A DNA stretch of 64,000 nt. Source: Saccoglossus kowalevskii (lineage: Eukaryota; Hemichordata; Enteropneusta; Harrimaniidae). The position numbers and the translations under genes were made by a program. The stretch spans positions 69,760-133,759 of the forward strand of contig NW_003107106.1 of NCBI RefSeq assembly GCF_000003605.2. The letters are read 5' to 3'. Shown in pieces: positions 21,469 through 36,504 of this stretch. The number at the start of each line of letters is the position of its first letter. Position 1 is the first letter of the stretch. A model generated the notes under the pieces. That model ran no database searches. It was not told where the DNA came from and saw only the letters and a list, made by a program, of their open reading frames with translations.

Positions 21469-24400
21469 AATTGTTAACATTTCCCTCTCATAGTCATGGT
21501 CATGTATATAGGTGTGTATAGTGACATACATGTCAAGTAGTTGCTGTATTTGCTGTTATCCTAATCGGTTGAGGGCCTCTTGAATGTTGCTTGGTGCCAG
21601 TAAGTGCTCGCCAAGATCCTTTAAAATCGGATTTTATGTTTATTCAGTGTGGACGACCAGAGGACCCTTAAGACGAGAACTGGAGACAGGCTTTGAACTC
21701 GATCGACGTAGTCGTCGGGATGAAGGGTGGCGCAAGTAGTAGATAACAACGTGAATATTTGACTTCACACATATGCTTGTCTCGTTTAGACCGCTCCAAT
21801 AAACCGATACATAATAACAGATAGATAATACTTGTGCTAACTCAATCTATTCAGTACTTGGTACGAATACGAATCTATTTTGCGATTGTGTGTATACGGT
21901 ACTGGCGAATCTTGCATCGCCTCAGCTTTTGTGTATAGTCTTTGATAGGTTTATTTCAAAAGCTATCTCACTAGCATGATAAAAGAAATACTGTTTATGC
22001 CTAGGAATGCCTCTACGGAGTGAATAATGTAGACTATCGGGGCTCTTTGCTGTATATAGTTTTGTATATTACTTCGCACTGTTTATTTGGGCATGTTTTT
22101 GTTGTACAGGCGGTTTGGGACTTGGGAATAAGGATCCGTTTTCAATCAGTGAAGACTTGGGATTTGCTATAGGGCAAACATCAGTTAGGGTTATCCAAAA
22201 AAACGAGTTTCGAAATTGTGGTTAATGGTTAGCCAATGACCACGGATGACGAAGCCATGGTTGTATGAGGGAATGTGATAAAATGAATAAAAGAGCTGTT
22301 GGCAAACTTGTCAGTGTTAGAAATAAATTAACTGGAACTCGCCGGGCTCTCTATATACATACGATGCAAGGGGCCGCTTGAGGGAACAAGAAAGGGCAAC
22401 ATTTAAAGTGAAGGAAGACACCCCGATATAACGAACTGTCTGTATAATCAAGTATAAGAAACATCATTCCTTCAACATTGGTATTCTAACTGGTTAATGA
22501 CTCGGCATAGGAGAAAAACAACACTGCCATGGAATGGTAAATGAGAGTGGAAATCTTTGTCAAAACAAGCCGACATAAAGTCGCCTAGCATCCCAGGAAA
22601 AGAAAGCAAACATCCCAGTGTTGTTGTATCATAATGTTACACTGGTAGTAAGACCATACGTTGTTTATTTAGCCATTAACAGTGAGGGCGTTCAAGGTTC
22701 CAATGAGAGGTATCGTATGTTGATCGGATGAAATAAATATTGATAATACATTGTACAAATACATAATTGATCTTTTTATAATATTGCTAGACATATTTTG
22801 CACAATGTTTCGACAATGTTACCATCACGATAATAGTACATTGTGAATCATATATATTTTGGCAATTTTTAATATCATTGTTAGACTCTTAAATGTGTCG
22901 CGCATCGTCCATGACTTTCGGCCTCTTTGAGAAACCTCCGCAGGTGTCCGTGTTCGACCTGGCCTGATTAATGCTGGGGTACTGATACCGTATAAACTTG
23001 CCATAATGCCATTATTATTGGAAGATGATTAGATATCAATCCTATCACAGAGTCTCAAAAATGGAATACGGTTAATATAACAACATGCACTAGATGCATC
23101 GTACTCACATGCACTTGACATTTGTACATAAAAAGGTCAGGAGAGACAAAGTTGACGTCTAATGTGTGCAATTGTCTGACCACAGCATACATTTAAACAA
23201 AATCGTCGGACAACGTGTCGTATTGTGGTTAGGTCACATTCATTCATTCATTTTTCTCATACGTGAGGTAAACGCTTCCTCAACTACGAATCATGAGTTC
23301 ATGATATAAACATCCACTTCAAGTACGCTACTGACAAGTTTGCGGTTTGGAGCGTTCGAAAATGTTAACAAGAATGGCTAACCGCCGTTTGAGCAAATAT
23401 GGACGGTTGCAGACACCCAACGTAAATTAAAGAGCGGCGAACAAATTTTGAATTTTTAGTTCCAAAACTGAAAGACGTTTATTCATCAACTGTGTTTTCC
23501 AGTACGATCAAACTGGGAACGTTGGTTAACATTGCATCATTATGATACAAAATAAATACCAATCTTCATAACTCTATAATAATTCATGACGAACATACTC
23601 ATTTTGTAAATACTAACATATCATAACTAATGATTTCTTTCACCCTATGGTAATTGATACCGAACTTTGAACCCAACTTTTAGATATAATGGCGAAATGG
23701 GAATCTAGCAATACGGCATTAACCGCATATGTATACTTAGTAGAATACGGAATAACAATAATACCACTTGGCATAAATCAAGCAAATCTGATGATCTATT
23801 TTAATCAACTTCCACCAACTAACAAAGGTCGGTTCATTAATCCATATGAGTACGCGTGCCAGTCACATGGTGTGCCAAACGCATGTACGAGGTTGTTTTG
23901 GTTGGGCCAATAACAGTTCAATAAAACTTATCGTAAAGTTGTTTTCTTTCGTTCTTCGAGTCCATTTTAATATTTCGTACATTTTCATAATCCGTATTTT
24001 ATTTTTAATTGGTAATTATTATACAAATTTTGATTTTGAGTACATGTGTTTTGCCGCAGTGAATTCGAGTCGATACTCATGTTCTACATCAGCTGAAATC
24101 ATTTAGTAGAGTTCACCACCTACTGGGCGTTCCCGTACTGAGATAAACTAATATACTCATGTTACTCATGCTACATCGTTGGTGTTCACATCTCATTAGT
24201 AATAAACTTAACTAAGTTTTAAAACGTGTGATCGAAATGAGTAACTGCATGCATGACAAAATATGTCTTGATCACGTGACCATCAATGGGATGGTTAAAT
24301 AACACGTGGTGTATATTATCCCGAATATACGAGGAAAACTGACTACGGTAAAGCACATTGAGAAATAAACAATAACATTGCTTTCCAGGAGAATATCTAT

Positions 24401-25580
24401 CGACGTTGGTGGCAAGCCGGATCTGTAACGACTTTGCACCATATTGACCCCGTAGCCTCTGGTACACAACACTCCGAGTTGTTTACGGTTCTGCCCTATC
24501 AAAAGGAATTGTCCTCCAAGTTACCCGCACGCGACAGCCTTCAACTACACCTTCTGAGTCGCCTGCCGGACGTGCTGAATCGAACGTAGCGGCGTGATGG
24601 ACTTTGAAACCCTAGCACATGAAAACAATACAGAATTTGACCATGGCCTATCACGGGGCCATGGAATCGTATACATTCAAGTTTGTTTTATTATTATTTC
24701 TGATCGCAATATCGGAGACAACGGATAATACATTTTAATAACGACCAAAAAGGCGCCAATCCTGAGAGTGATTATACATGAGTCCAAGCGAGGAATCAGC
24801 GTACAATAGGGGTACAGGCAATTCGAATACCATAAACAAAACACTTGTAAATGTATTATACTAAAGGTTGTTGCACAGGTATATTTTACCCGTTCACACG
24901 GTGCTAATTTTTACTGGATCACCCTAGAATATCGGATCGACCCCCTGGCCTGCCGTCAGCGCGTGGCAAATGTAACGGAATCGGCTGAGAACCGCCCGGC
25001 ACTCGCTGACGAAGTGAAGTGATTGTGCTTTTATTTGAAGTGCTTTTGGAAGCAGTACAAGAGGTTCTCACGGGGTAGATTTTCAATTTAGACTTTTCGA
25101 TGCAAGTTTAGTGTACGTTTCTCGAAGGAAGTGCGAATTAAGTGGCAAGCGGGTGGCAGCATGCCCAAGCGTCCTCCGCACCAAGTACCCTTACGTCAAT
25201 CGGGCCGTGGCGGGGGGTACTTACTGGCACACAGCGGATACCTGCCCCTCCGCTGATCAATATACACATATGTTCCATTCGAGGACGTGTTTTACATGCA
25301 ATTAACAGAAAACAACCTTCTTTCCAATAATTGAAAACATATTTATTTTTTTGCCTGAAATAGTTCATGTTTATGATTGTTTTACGTTGATTGGCGTATA
25401 CAAGTTGTGTAGAACACATACATTTTTCAACGAAGTGTCCGTTCTCATACCCAACATAATACATGTGTATTGTGTAAAGAAAAGAGGCGTGTGTCATCAC
25501 TTAAAAAACTTATTCATAAACTTGTGCGACAAAAAGTTAGCTGCTTATGCTGAGTGGAATGACTGTGTCCAGCGGATAAA
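21469..25580. other. intergenic, no gene recognised
   Basis: A GC-richer patch at 25100-25260 carries frames on both strands but no recognisable domain. A TCACGTGA E-box lies at 24272-24279, and a TTAA-AGAGCGG motif like the end of the fold-back MITE below lies near 23427. Confidence 0.35.
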
Positions 25581-25583
25581 ATC

Positions 25584-25704
25584 TTAAAGGTCGGGGGTCG
25601 TCGCGCCGCGTCCTGTTCGATATGGAACGTACATTTCACGTGTAAAGAACATTGTTTACACGAAATTTGAACACGCGCTGCGTGACGACCACCGCCCTTT
25701 AAGA
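25584..25704. mobile_element. fold-back MITE with TTAA ends (Kolobok- or piggyBac-like)
   Basis: TTAA at both edges encloses inverted ends of about 25-30 bp: AGGTCGGGGGTCGTCGCGC on the left, and AGGGCGGTGGTCGTCACGC read inward on the right. The middle is also nearly self-complementary (TTTCACGTGTAAA versus TTTACACGAAA), so almost the whole 120 bp can fold on itself. TTAA duplication with RRR-starting ends points to Kolobok; piggyBac also uses TTAA. Related single ends are at 34285-34308 (right-type end) and 59333-59358. Confidence 0.6.
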
Positions 25705-28700
25705 GTCGTTAGTCCCGCCAGGCAAGAGATGGGTAAAACAGTTACTTTTACGGCCTGGGACATCTCTAATAATCATTGGAGTTCATTTTTGTTTGATTGT
25801 CCCTTATTTCCATCTATTTCGGCAATTTTCTTTGATCACACAAGGTAAGTTAATGACGGCTACGCTGTAAATTTCGTGAAATGGGCGGAACATGGCGTGA
25901 TCTGTACCCTTGTTGGATTCCCATGTTTTTCTCTCTTTGCCAACAACGCTTTTAATCGGCCCAAATGGGAATATTGGAGCCAGACATGCCGATTACCACC
26001 CCATTGACATTTCCGCTGCAATAATAACTTTTATACTCCAATAACCACACATAGTTGCAAAGTCAATGGGGCAGTATATGGATAAAAGGGGAAAGCAAAG
26101 CAAAATAAGTTGACTGATTAAGTATAAAGTAGACGCGGATCGCACAGTAAGCAATGATGTGTACACCACCACCGTCTTTCAATGAACATATCAGCTGGTT
26201 CTGTGCATTATGTTATGAGTAATGACAATATGATGAACTGGCTTCTTATCTCTCTCAGAGGTCACTAACTATTTATTTTTTCGATTAAATAGATACAATT
26301 AAGGAGAATTATTCATTCAGCTCATTTGTAATTATTTAATATTCTCCGGGTTCCGAGGCGGCGCTCAGCCTACGATTATAGATTTGTTCATAACAACGGC
26401 CCTGGAATCTAAAGACCTGGTGTTACCTGGTGCCCTAAATTCTTATAGTAATGCTATCAGAGATCAAACAGCTTGAGACTTAATATCGTTGCATACAGTG
26501 TTGAGATCATGACTGTATTTAACTGTTTTCAGTCTCAGTTATAATATAATACGTTACTTATGAATTCATATTACTTTTTTTTTTGGAATCTTGAAAAAAA
26601 ACACTGACAATCGATTGACAATCGTTGTCACACTTTTCCACCAGTCATGTATCTGAAATGGAAAGCTCCAGAATATCACTAGAAACGACGATTTACGATT
26701 GACACAGACAGGCTTTGATATGTCATAAACATGAATTGTTATTTCAAACTTTTAGAGTTTTAGAGTTTTTAGATTATTGTTATTCGTGTGTTTATATCAT
26801 AATCAGCCTATCTCTCGAACTGTGATAAAGTAGATTCTTTGCAGTCAAAATCATGTTTGTTTGAACGTAATAACAAATGAAAAGAGAAGAAGATATATTT
26901 GCTGCACACATAGTACTATAGCACCTGTGAGAATTGTGACAACCCACTTTGTGTAATAATACCATGCTTATTTAAAGCAACAAAAGTAAGTTGGCGCGTA
27001 TCGCGTTTGAATTTGTTTGTAAACAATCAATGTATTTACAGGTGTTGTGTACGTCGCATGGGACCCATACCGAAGTCGACGCGGTGCGACGATTGTACAG
27101 CTTCATAGTGACGTTGGCCTCACTTTTCTCGCCATCCGAAATATGAGATATCATCAAAATTGTGAGTCAAAAGAAAACAAATTACAGAAACTTGCTTTGC
27201 TGTCATAGTAACACAAAATCTGAAATTACTTATAAATAGTATTATTTAGTTATAATATAATAACATAACAAATTCTTATTCCTTTCTTTTTCTTGTGTTA
27301 ACAAATCACGTTTTGATTATGAAAAAGAGTTGCTATCTCATTATTGGCAACATTTTAAAACTGGGGTAACAGCAAATCAATCATGGTATTTTCTTTTGAA
27401 AATTTCCGAGTATAAGCTGCACGAATTAAATAAAATTGAACTGAATTTAACTATTATCTAATATAAAGATCGCTGCATGATGAAATATCGCCCTCCTCGA
27501 TGAAGGTAGTTTATTTCTAAGACACTACTTACTTATCAGAGTATGTTTTACGTCAACCGATTCTAGATCTGTTCATACTCATGTAATGCAAACTTTAAGT
27601 CAATGTATTGTTTCGCAAAGATGCAAGTTGATTTTTGCTGTGAACCTATTCAAGATAAGAGACTGGCTGTGTAAATCGGATTTTATTTTGTACATTCTGT
27701 TTATGTGTCATTGATACACAGACAATTATATATGACAAACGAAAGTAAATTTCTGTCGCCATCCAATCCAAAATGGCTAACTGGCAGGCATTTTGTTTTA
27801 CATGTTGTCAACATATAGACATTATAAACATACATACTAGTATTGAGGTGCCTTGCAGTCTAATACATTTGGTTCGCAGTACAGACCGGAACACAAACTT
27901 GTAAAAAAAAAGTATATAAAAGCTGCCGTGCATTTGTTATATATGGACAAGAGAGAGGTGGTGTGAAATTCTGAACGACTTTTGTCCTGTGTGTTTTATC
28001 TGTTTACTTTATTTACGGTTATTGACTGTAGATATTAGCGCATTTTTTTATTTTTATTTTAAAATATTCTATAAATGATACTCCGAATGAAGAGTATATA
28101 CCTCGTAAGAAAAATCTTAGAACGTGAGAAAAACAGTGTAGAGGATTGTTAAAACCTATCATGCGTCACTTTCTATACTATGTCTAATTACTATATCTTT
28201 TTACGTTAATGTTTAGTTCGTAAATCACTCACAGATGGTGAACTAGAAAAACACAACCTCGGGTTTGCTTAATGATCAATGTTCTTGTTTCAGTAAAACA
28301 TTCCCTGAACGAACATGCGTTGTACAAGACGAAACACCAACAATAGAGGGCGCTTGATGTTTTGCTGAATTGAGCTCAACAAGGAATGAGAATGATTAAG
28401 ACGTGATAATTAATATTGATAAAGTTTGCTTTTGATTAGATTTCCTTTCCAAATTTGTCTTTAGCTCTGCCAATTAAAAAAAATCTAATGTGTGCCAAAT
28501 GTTATAGACTGCACATGTCGTCTGCGGCGGACGCCCGGTCAAGAACCCAATTACTGCTGTGTAACGATGATACTCGTCTATGCTAACGAGAGTTTCTTCT
28601 CTGTTAACGATGTAACACTAGCAGCAGGCAAAATGTCACAACATCGAATTGACATGTTTTTCGAATATGATCTTCTGGGGAGACTATTATACCATGTCCA

Positions 28701-31399
28701 CATCGCAATTGGGTGGCGTAATGCTCGATTTCGAATCTCTGAATAGTGGCGACATTCAACTAGTCAGTTTAAATATGTGTATTAAACAAAAATAGGATTT
28801 TAAAAAAAAATAAGGCGATTTAAATCGGATTGAAAATTGAATACTGACATGGGCTGAAAAACTTCTATTTTGTTATTGATATGAATCTGACCCTTAAATT
28901 TGCCCTCATTGACTCCCGGCCTGACATGGACTGAAAAACTCGTACATGTATATTATTAGTAATATATATCTGGTCCATATATTCGCCATATATTGACACA
29001 AGACAATAATACAAAGGCCTGTTATATACACAGTGTGTTTTAATGCATCTTTATGCATAGCTATACGTCTCAAACATTGAGTTCATTTCAAAACGTGGCA
29101 CCCTCGACTGTTGTTGGTACACCGATTACTACCTGAGATAATACTACAGGTAGAAATGACATTACCTCAACATCACCATACAACAAATTTAAACAAACAC
29201 CTAGATGTCTACATCTAAAAACAATTTATTTATTTGTAATATCCAAGATGAACAACAGGTAAATCAGTAAATTCAATAGCTTTTTTTGATCCCATCGTCT
29301 ACATAAACAAGTTATTTACCCGTCACCGTCAAAGAGGACATCCATGCCAATCATAACTATCGTCGCCACCGCTTATGGCGCCGTCTGAGCCGATGATACT
29401 ACGAATGCGTGACGTCACATCTTCTATCGTTGTGATGACTGACATATACTGGAGTAAATCAGACTGTAACACTGTGTAGGATATTTTCGTTGAACACTGG
29501 ACGTATTTTCAAATTTATTATACAACTATTTAATATGCACAGACGATTATTAAGACATTAGAAACCCTTATAACCACACCACCAACACAAAAACTCGAAA
29601 CAATTTCATTGTGAGTAACGATAATTGGTTCAAGGGGATGTGCATTGTTTATATGTTCTGTTTTTAGTTTTGAGAAAACAAAACCAAAAAAGCGTTGATA
29701 GTCAGCTGAAATTATCAGGTTCACTGAGTAAAATTATGAGGTAAATCTTTCTCACATGAGTAAAATTTTATAAAATTAAAATTATAAATATAAAACAATT
29801 CTTCGAAAATGAGAAAAAAATACAAATAAATAAATAAAAATTCAGGCGAAGATAGTACAGTATTAGTATCAATTTCATTTTCATATTATATTGAAATCGA
29901 CAGTTTTATAAATTATCGCCACATTCTCTGACATACGAACTGTGTGTAAGCTTATTAGTAGTCGTTGTTGGTTAGTCAGACCTGCATATGCGATTCATCA
30001 ATGGGTATGAAATTTTAGAAAACACACATACATACCAAAAGGTGGTCGCTCTCGGGCGCCATCAGTGGTTGAAACACAGAACTCGTGATCGACGAAGAGG
30101 ACGCTGTTATATACAATCATTTACCGTTAGAATTGAACGTAACTGCGAACTAGCCAAAGTCGGTAACGGCAACATTACCGACAATCCTAATTCACATATC
30201 ATCCTGAGTAAATCAGAGGAAATGATTTTGTTATCATACCTCCCACTCGAGGACTGTTTTGACTTCTGAGAAACATTATACACATTCTTTTTGCGACCTC
30301 TCCCCATCACCCCTGTGGATCAACCGATGGCACTCCCTGTGGGTCGAAAATGGAAATATGCCGACATACTGAAGTAATTCTTGTGTCGACACACAAGCGG
30401 CAGGCAGCAGAATGCAAATAATAAACGACTCGGACCCACCACGTTGTCCGTACCAATTGAATAACCACTTTTGACAGTTGTATTCACGTGGGCATCATCA
30501 ACTATTTCACATAGCCGTTATTGTGATACTTAGGAGAATGACTATTTTGGGGATAATATTGTGTTTTTATTTTTGTATTTTTAAAATTTATTATCATTTT
30601 GTCACAATTTTGTATTGTTTTTGTTACGTACATCTAATGTTGTATTATTTAACCTTCACGATTACCTTCAAGTAAATAATAAATAATAAATAAAATATAT
30701 AAAAAAATAGAAATAGATAATTAAAAATAAAAACGGAATTGAACAATACAGTCGGAGATTTAGGAGATGTTTTCAATGCCTTTTTGAACTCCATGTGACT
30801 GAAACAAATGTATACACACGAGGTAAAAATGTGTCTATGTTATGCTTATGTATATACCTGTATTCGAAGAATTATTCATTCGTTAATCATGTTATTACAA
30901 TATATTCTGCCACATGTTTTTTTTTATTATTTGAAGGCACATGAGTTGTTTCATTTGGTACTACAAAAGAATTTGTTTTCCTGTTAGAACTACATGAATT
31001 AAGACTACCCTTTTAATATGTATCTTGTCAAAATGACAGCTATTAGTTAAATGAATCGATAACCCCATCATTGAACTCAACGAGCACAATCATACGCATT
31101 CCTCAGCAGTATTTTCAGAGTATTATTTATACCAATCTGATTGAAGTTTGATGCATTGCCCAGTATGTATTTTATTTAATATATATATATATATATTTAT
31201 TATTTTGTAAATTACTATCATTCACGGTTAGCAAAACTATCAGTAAATAAATAAAACATTAAAAGTAAATCAAATATATGAAAAAGTAATAACTAAATAC
31301 ATAAATAAAAAAGGCCAAACGAGGATCTTATTTGAATCAGATTCTCTTTCGCGGAAAAGCACGTGCTATCCACCCGAAAACAATGCCTTTCAGATGACG
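25705..31399. other. intergenic, no gene recognised
   Basis: AT-rich DNA with frames of up to 93 codons but no family motif. TGACGTCA occurs near 29411. A weak CTCF-like core lies at 28341-28353. A low-complexity A/T stretch lies around 30660-30740. Confidence 0.4.
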
Positions 31400-31412
31400 C
31401 CAGTAGAGGGCG
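31400..31412 (+). promoter_or_regulatory. CTCF-like core motif
   Basis: CCAGTAGAGGGCG is a full match to the CTCF core CCASYAGRKGGCR, which is conserved across bilaterians. It sits near the middle of the interval between the two Noggin genes, where an insulator or loop anchor could separate or join their regulatory domains. The motif match is seen; binding is inferred. Confidence 0.35.
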
Positions 31413-34400
31413 ATATACCATAAATGCATAAATAAAGTATTTGCTGTAAAACAAAATAACACCTGTACGGACGTGGTGGTGGCAGTATTATTTTTATTTG
31501 AAAGAAGATGAAACGAATAGAACTTGCTGAGCCACGATTATTGGTTGATTTTGTGAAAATAACTTGGTACAAGAGTGTTATTGTGATTCCTGAAGGCATT
31601 CATAATTTATGTATTATCGAACATATGTATAAGTACATGTATATGTAATTCCACTTTTGTATTTGAAACTGTGTTAGTAAATATGATACCAGTGTAGTAT
31701 TTGTCTGGGTATATAGTGTGTATTGTATTATATAAAATCTTTCAAAATGTTTACAGTTGTAAATACAGACATAACTGAGCTTATGTGTAAACTAGTCATA
31801 CTTTTACAGTGTCGGATGTGGAGACTGAGCTCAGAACATTATACAGCTCACGGCGCCATCAAGCTGAAGCGACGGACACCGGAGGGCGCTGTCCTATTTC
31901 CCCAACTCCTGAATCAAAACTAATAATTGTCACAGATATTATTTTTATTTTCGATTTCCATATTAATCTATATATATGATATCAATTCATGCATATAGAT
32001 ATCTTCCAGTTCGGCTTTCGTGTTCTTTGACAATGTTTAATGTCTTAATTTTTCCTGTACAAATTTGTGTGCCAAACAGTTTTACACACTTTTATGATTA
32101 TTTTTCTATGCTTTTTGACGCGCGCAATAACCATTAGTACATTAAGTTGTTAATTACGTATGCCAAGTAATTTTAGGAGGGTATAAGAGGTGAATCTTTT
32201 GTCATGATGTGATGACTATTCTGTGTGTTTTTTCTGACAGAATACTGGGTCAACATGTCAACCCTATACACTTTTGTGTGTAGAAATTATATACCTCGCT
32301 TCTGAGATATTTTTACTTTATTTTTTTCTCGACTAATGTGCAAATAATATAATTCTAGCCACCCCCCTTCTGCAGCAAAATTATTTACTGCGCTTGTAAT
32401 TTGCGCTGCTTTTCATAGAGTACGCGTTATATTTAGCCTTTCCCTGTGTCTGAGGTCATTGGTGTCCCATCCCTATATAGGGGAAAGTGCAAACACGTTT
32501 AGCGTAAGAACGGTTTTATCTAGACACTATATGCGCATTTCTCTTAATACAGTCCTGATGCTGCCTGGTGGTGCCCTATCGCTAGGTAACGATTGACCTA
32601 CGATCTGGTGGCGGACCTACCACGTAGTCAATGACTTCAACTCCTATCGTGTTTTCGTTCAGTTGATTTAAACAAGCTATTGACAATGACAGAATTCTCA
32701 TTATTATTATTTATTGTATAGAATGAATGAAAGTGTTATTTTTGTTGTTACCTGATTTATCACAAAATATCTACTTTAACAGAGTTGATGAACTGGGAAT
32801 AAAATTGACGTGCTCAATTATTAGTGTGTTTAGGTAAATGTTTATGTTTGTATGTTTGTCGTCCTTAAGTGTGAATATGAGTATTTGGCACAACATGTAT
32901 CACCCATTTGTCCCTCGAAGTGTTAATTGAATCGCGATTGGCCAATCTTGAATTCTACTAAGTTTGATTTAATTTGTTTAGGCTGTACAATAACTATTCT
33001 TTCTTTCTGACGTCAGTGAGTGCCTAGAATTTGTAGAAAACCAACAATTATGATATCTTGAACATTACGTTATGATTTGCATGTTTTGGAATATTTAATG
33101 AGCTTGTTTTGCACAGCCCCGCCATGTTGCATACATCGCGTTGGCATCGATTCAACGAAGTTGGAATCTCTGTCAATGAGATTTTTACCACTGCTGTTAA
33201 AAAACAGACATCTCATATTCACGATGTACGATTTAAGAAATGGTCTTAGGAATGAACCATTATATTTGAGGGGGGTTATACATTTTTTTCACTTACTGAG
33301 TATAATGTCGCGTTTTCCAATTAGGTATAACCATAGTCAAGGTCAAGCTTTCTATTACGTGTTTTACTCGGCAAAAGATTGTCTGCGCGATACTAGCCTA
33401 GCCACCCCAGTAGAAATAATGGCCCACCCCTCAATAATAGTGTGTTCAACACTTGTTTAAATAATATTGTAAAATCACCTACACAGAAATTGTCATATGA
33501 TATCAACTCATGGGGGGGGGGGCACTGCATTTGCTGTATGTTTATCCTAAATACCTGAAATCACTAATACCGCATATTATAGCAATATCTTAAATTCTCA
33601 CAGAGTGCAATATTTGCATTTCCTAATTTACTATGTCTATCTCACGGCGACGAGACTACTAACATATAGGTTTAGTTGGCAATTACTTTCCAGACGACTG
33701 GAACTCCTTTCACGGCTGAAAGCACTTCATTTATATTCTTTGGATTGTATAATATTATTGAAAAATTGCCAGATATGTTGATGAAAAACTTTTCTGCTAA
33801 ACTGCAAAACATGCCAAATAGGCGTCGAATATCCTCGACTCGTTTCAAGAAGGTCACACCAATTAAAACGCGTATGTTCTTATTTTATGAAAGTCGATCA
33901 GTCATATTTTTCATAGCACCAGCCGACTGTCTCCAATCATATTGCGGCAGACAGTCTGCACTGCGATTATAACTGTGTCCCGATCTGGAGATCCAATTCA
34001 CAGATCAATCAGCAAATTACGCTGCGACAATTTTGGGGAATTATTAGCGAAACGATGACAACTTACCACGTACCAGTAATTGGCAAACACATATCAACTG
34101 ATCAGTGGAGATGCTAATTGATCTGCAACGCGCTCATCCATCATATACGTGTATCAACAGCGCCGCCACCGTCGGGCTGCGATGGTCGACAGTCGTCGCG
34201 CAGCCCACGGTTGAGTCTCGTGTAAACGAACAATATATATATATACACACGTTGCACCATGGGACCATAGCGAACACGACACGTCGCGACGACCACTTCC
34301 CTTTAACTTATATGAAACAGTTCCGTGAGTACGAACGAGAAATTCTGAAGCGCCGTTATGTTGCGACCCTAGCAACGTCAACGCCAACACATAGCTTAAT

Positions 34401-36504
34401 CGCGTAGTAATAAATCCGAAATGGCTTTATGCAATCTATTTTAAATATAGTTTACGTTTCGTCAAATTCCCCCGGTAAATATTTTTTTCACCGCTCTTCG
34501 GCTTTGATGTGCCCTTTAAAACTTTAAAACGGAATAATAAAAACTTACTACAAAATACTAAATTATGAACATTTTATTTCGAGGTTTAGTTTTTGTGCAT
34601 GTGAACAACACAGACAATTCAATTCTCACGCAGATTGTGTCGTTTAAACATGCCTCACGGAATGTAGGCCCGTCGCCAAAATGTACACGTCCACGGTGTA
34701 TGCATGTAGACTACACACAGGTTTATAGCATGACTCAGCGGATACAATTATATAGTGATATTTTCGAAAAATAAAATAAAAAACAAAACGCACGGTTTCG
34801 CGAACTCGATGTAAACATTCTCTTCCACGATGGCTGAGCAAACGGGCCTTAGCTTGCGAAGGTGATGCAGCCCCATTAAGCCTCTCCAACAATTGAAAAT
34901 AGTAAAGAAGCAACAAAACAACACCGAATCTGACACAAATTCACGATCAGTAGGGAGATATATAGAACTTGGATGATATGAGAATTAGAGCCCTGGTGAT
35001 AATTCAGATGACGTCACGTGATCTGTATACCACAGCGACATCTTTCGACCAATAACATTTTGCAAAGTTAATTATGATATTGTGATTATGATGTTTACTT
35101 CAATCGAGTACACATGTAATACTAGTCAGTTGGTGGGTACATGTTACTAACAAAACCATCATTTCTATCACGCAAACCAGCAAGCTTTTTTCCAGACTAA
35201 CTTTGGCCGCAATTTATCTCTTAGAATCGACACGAAGTACTGATAGTGAATTCTGCCCAACAGGTGGACTTTGTTTTGAATGAATTCCGATCACTTGTGC
35301 GTACGACATCAATATTTATAACAAGTTGACAGATTTTCTAGACACTAACACTGACAGTATATGAATATGATGAAGTCTACAGATACGTCTGCAAACCATT
35401 TTACGCCTTCTCACTATGATCCGTACAACGTCCAGTTGTGACAGACCTGAGTTACACTGTTGTATTATGTTTGTTCTGAGCAGGCACATGATTCTTCTAC
35501 ATGAAATACGCCAAGGAAATTTGACATTTGCATGAACCAGAAAAGGTCACACATTGTGGTGCTTTCTGGGAGTAACAGTTGTCATTAAAAATCAAGAACA
35601 GTTTTCGAACACAAACCATGTGGTTTGATATTAGGAATTATTGCTTCTTTCAGTTAACTATGTTTTTTTGGAAAATCCATATTTGAATTGTAAATAGGAC
35701 AATTTATGCACGTCTACATCAATTTTGGTAATGATGTATAAACAACGATCTAGAGTACAAAAACAAACCAAAATTACGCCACAAAAACAAAGAGCAACAT
35801 AAAACAAAACATACAAATTTGATAGGATTGCAACACATTTCACTAACAATAACGCGAATGAAGGAGTCAATGTATTTGCGCAGCGATTTTTCCATTTGAT
35901 TATGCAAATCCGATGTAATTCGATAAGGCATACACATCAATTCGGAAAAAAATAAAACATGTCTCCAAATAAATATCATTTAATAACACTTTTGCATCGG
36001 ATCTTACATAGTATGATTATATTGCCCAAATAATAGTACAACATGGATACAATTTACAAACAATATTGTAAATAATACGGAAAAGTGTATTGCATAAATG
36101 ACGACACAGATGAAGCTGCCATTGTCGTTAGTTACTTACTTTCCGATATGTGCTCTCAAAAATGTCCCCAGTAATATAGTTCTTAGGTTTTAAGTATTGT
36201 CGGACTTCAATATCAAATAATTAGATCAAGTAATTCTTAATTAATTGTTTTCAGAAGGTGCATCGTCCGCCTGCACGGTGATGCTCCGTTCGAACATTCC
36301 TCCCTCCACAACACCGTGCGGTAATTCTATTCATAACCGTGTATGTCACGTGGTTGCGCGATAGAAAGTTTACCGACCAATAGAAAGCTTTGTTACAATG
36401 ACTACCAAAAAGCGCTTGGGGCTTTGCATTTCTGATGTCTTCATCTTCGGCTAGTCTGGTTCCCTGCCCCATTTCAACGCTGAGGTGAAAACTTGGGCAG
36501 GGAA
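31413..36504. other. intergenic, no gene recognised
   Basis: The longest frame here is 127 codons at 33077-33460 (+), without signal, domain or splice support. A 98-codon frame at 33676-33972 (+) overlaps a 61-codon frame on the other strand; neither is recognised. A short coding-like start with donor occurs at 34830-34859 (+). TCACGTGA lies at 35014-35021, overlapping a TGACGTCA. At 34285-34308 there is a right-type end of the TTAA MITE family. Confidence 0.35.

Noticed and set aside
21232-21531. Minus-strand frame rich in Tyr-Ile-Ile-Leu
   Set aside because: By-product of the (ATAAT)n array.
25111-25305. Cys-containing 64-codon frame in a GC-richer patch, overlapped by a minus-strand frame
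   Set aside because: Frames open on both strands because of composition; no family match.
33077-33460. 127-codon plus-strand frame
   Set aside because: Longest gap-free orphan frame, but no domain, no signal peptide and no flanking gene structure.
34140-34310. Complete second copy of the TTAA fold-back MITE
   Set aside because: Only the right-type end and CCCTTTAA are visible; no matching left end.
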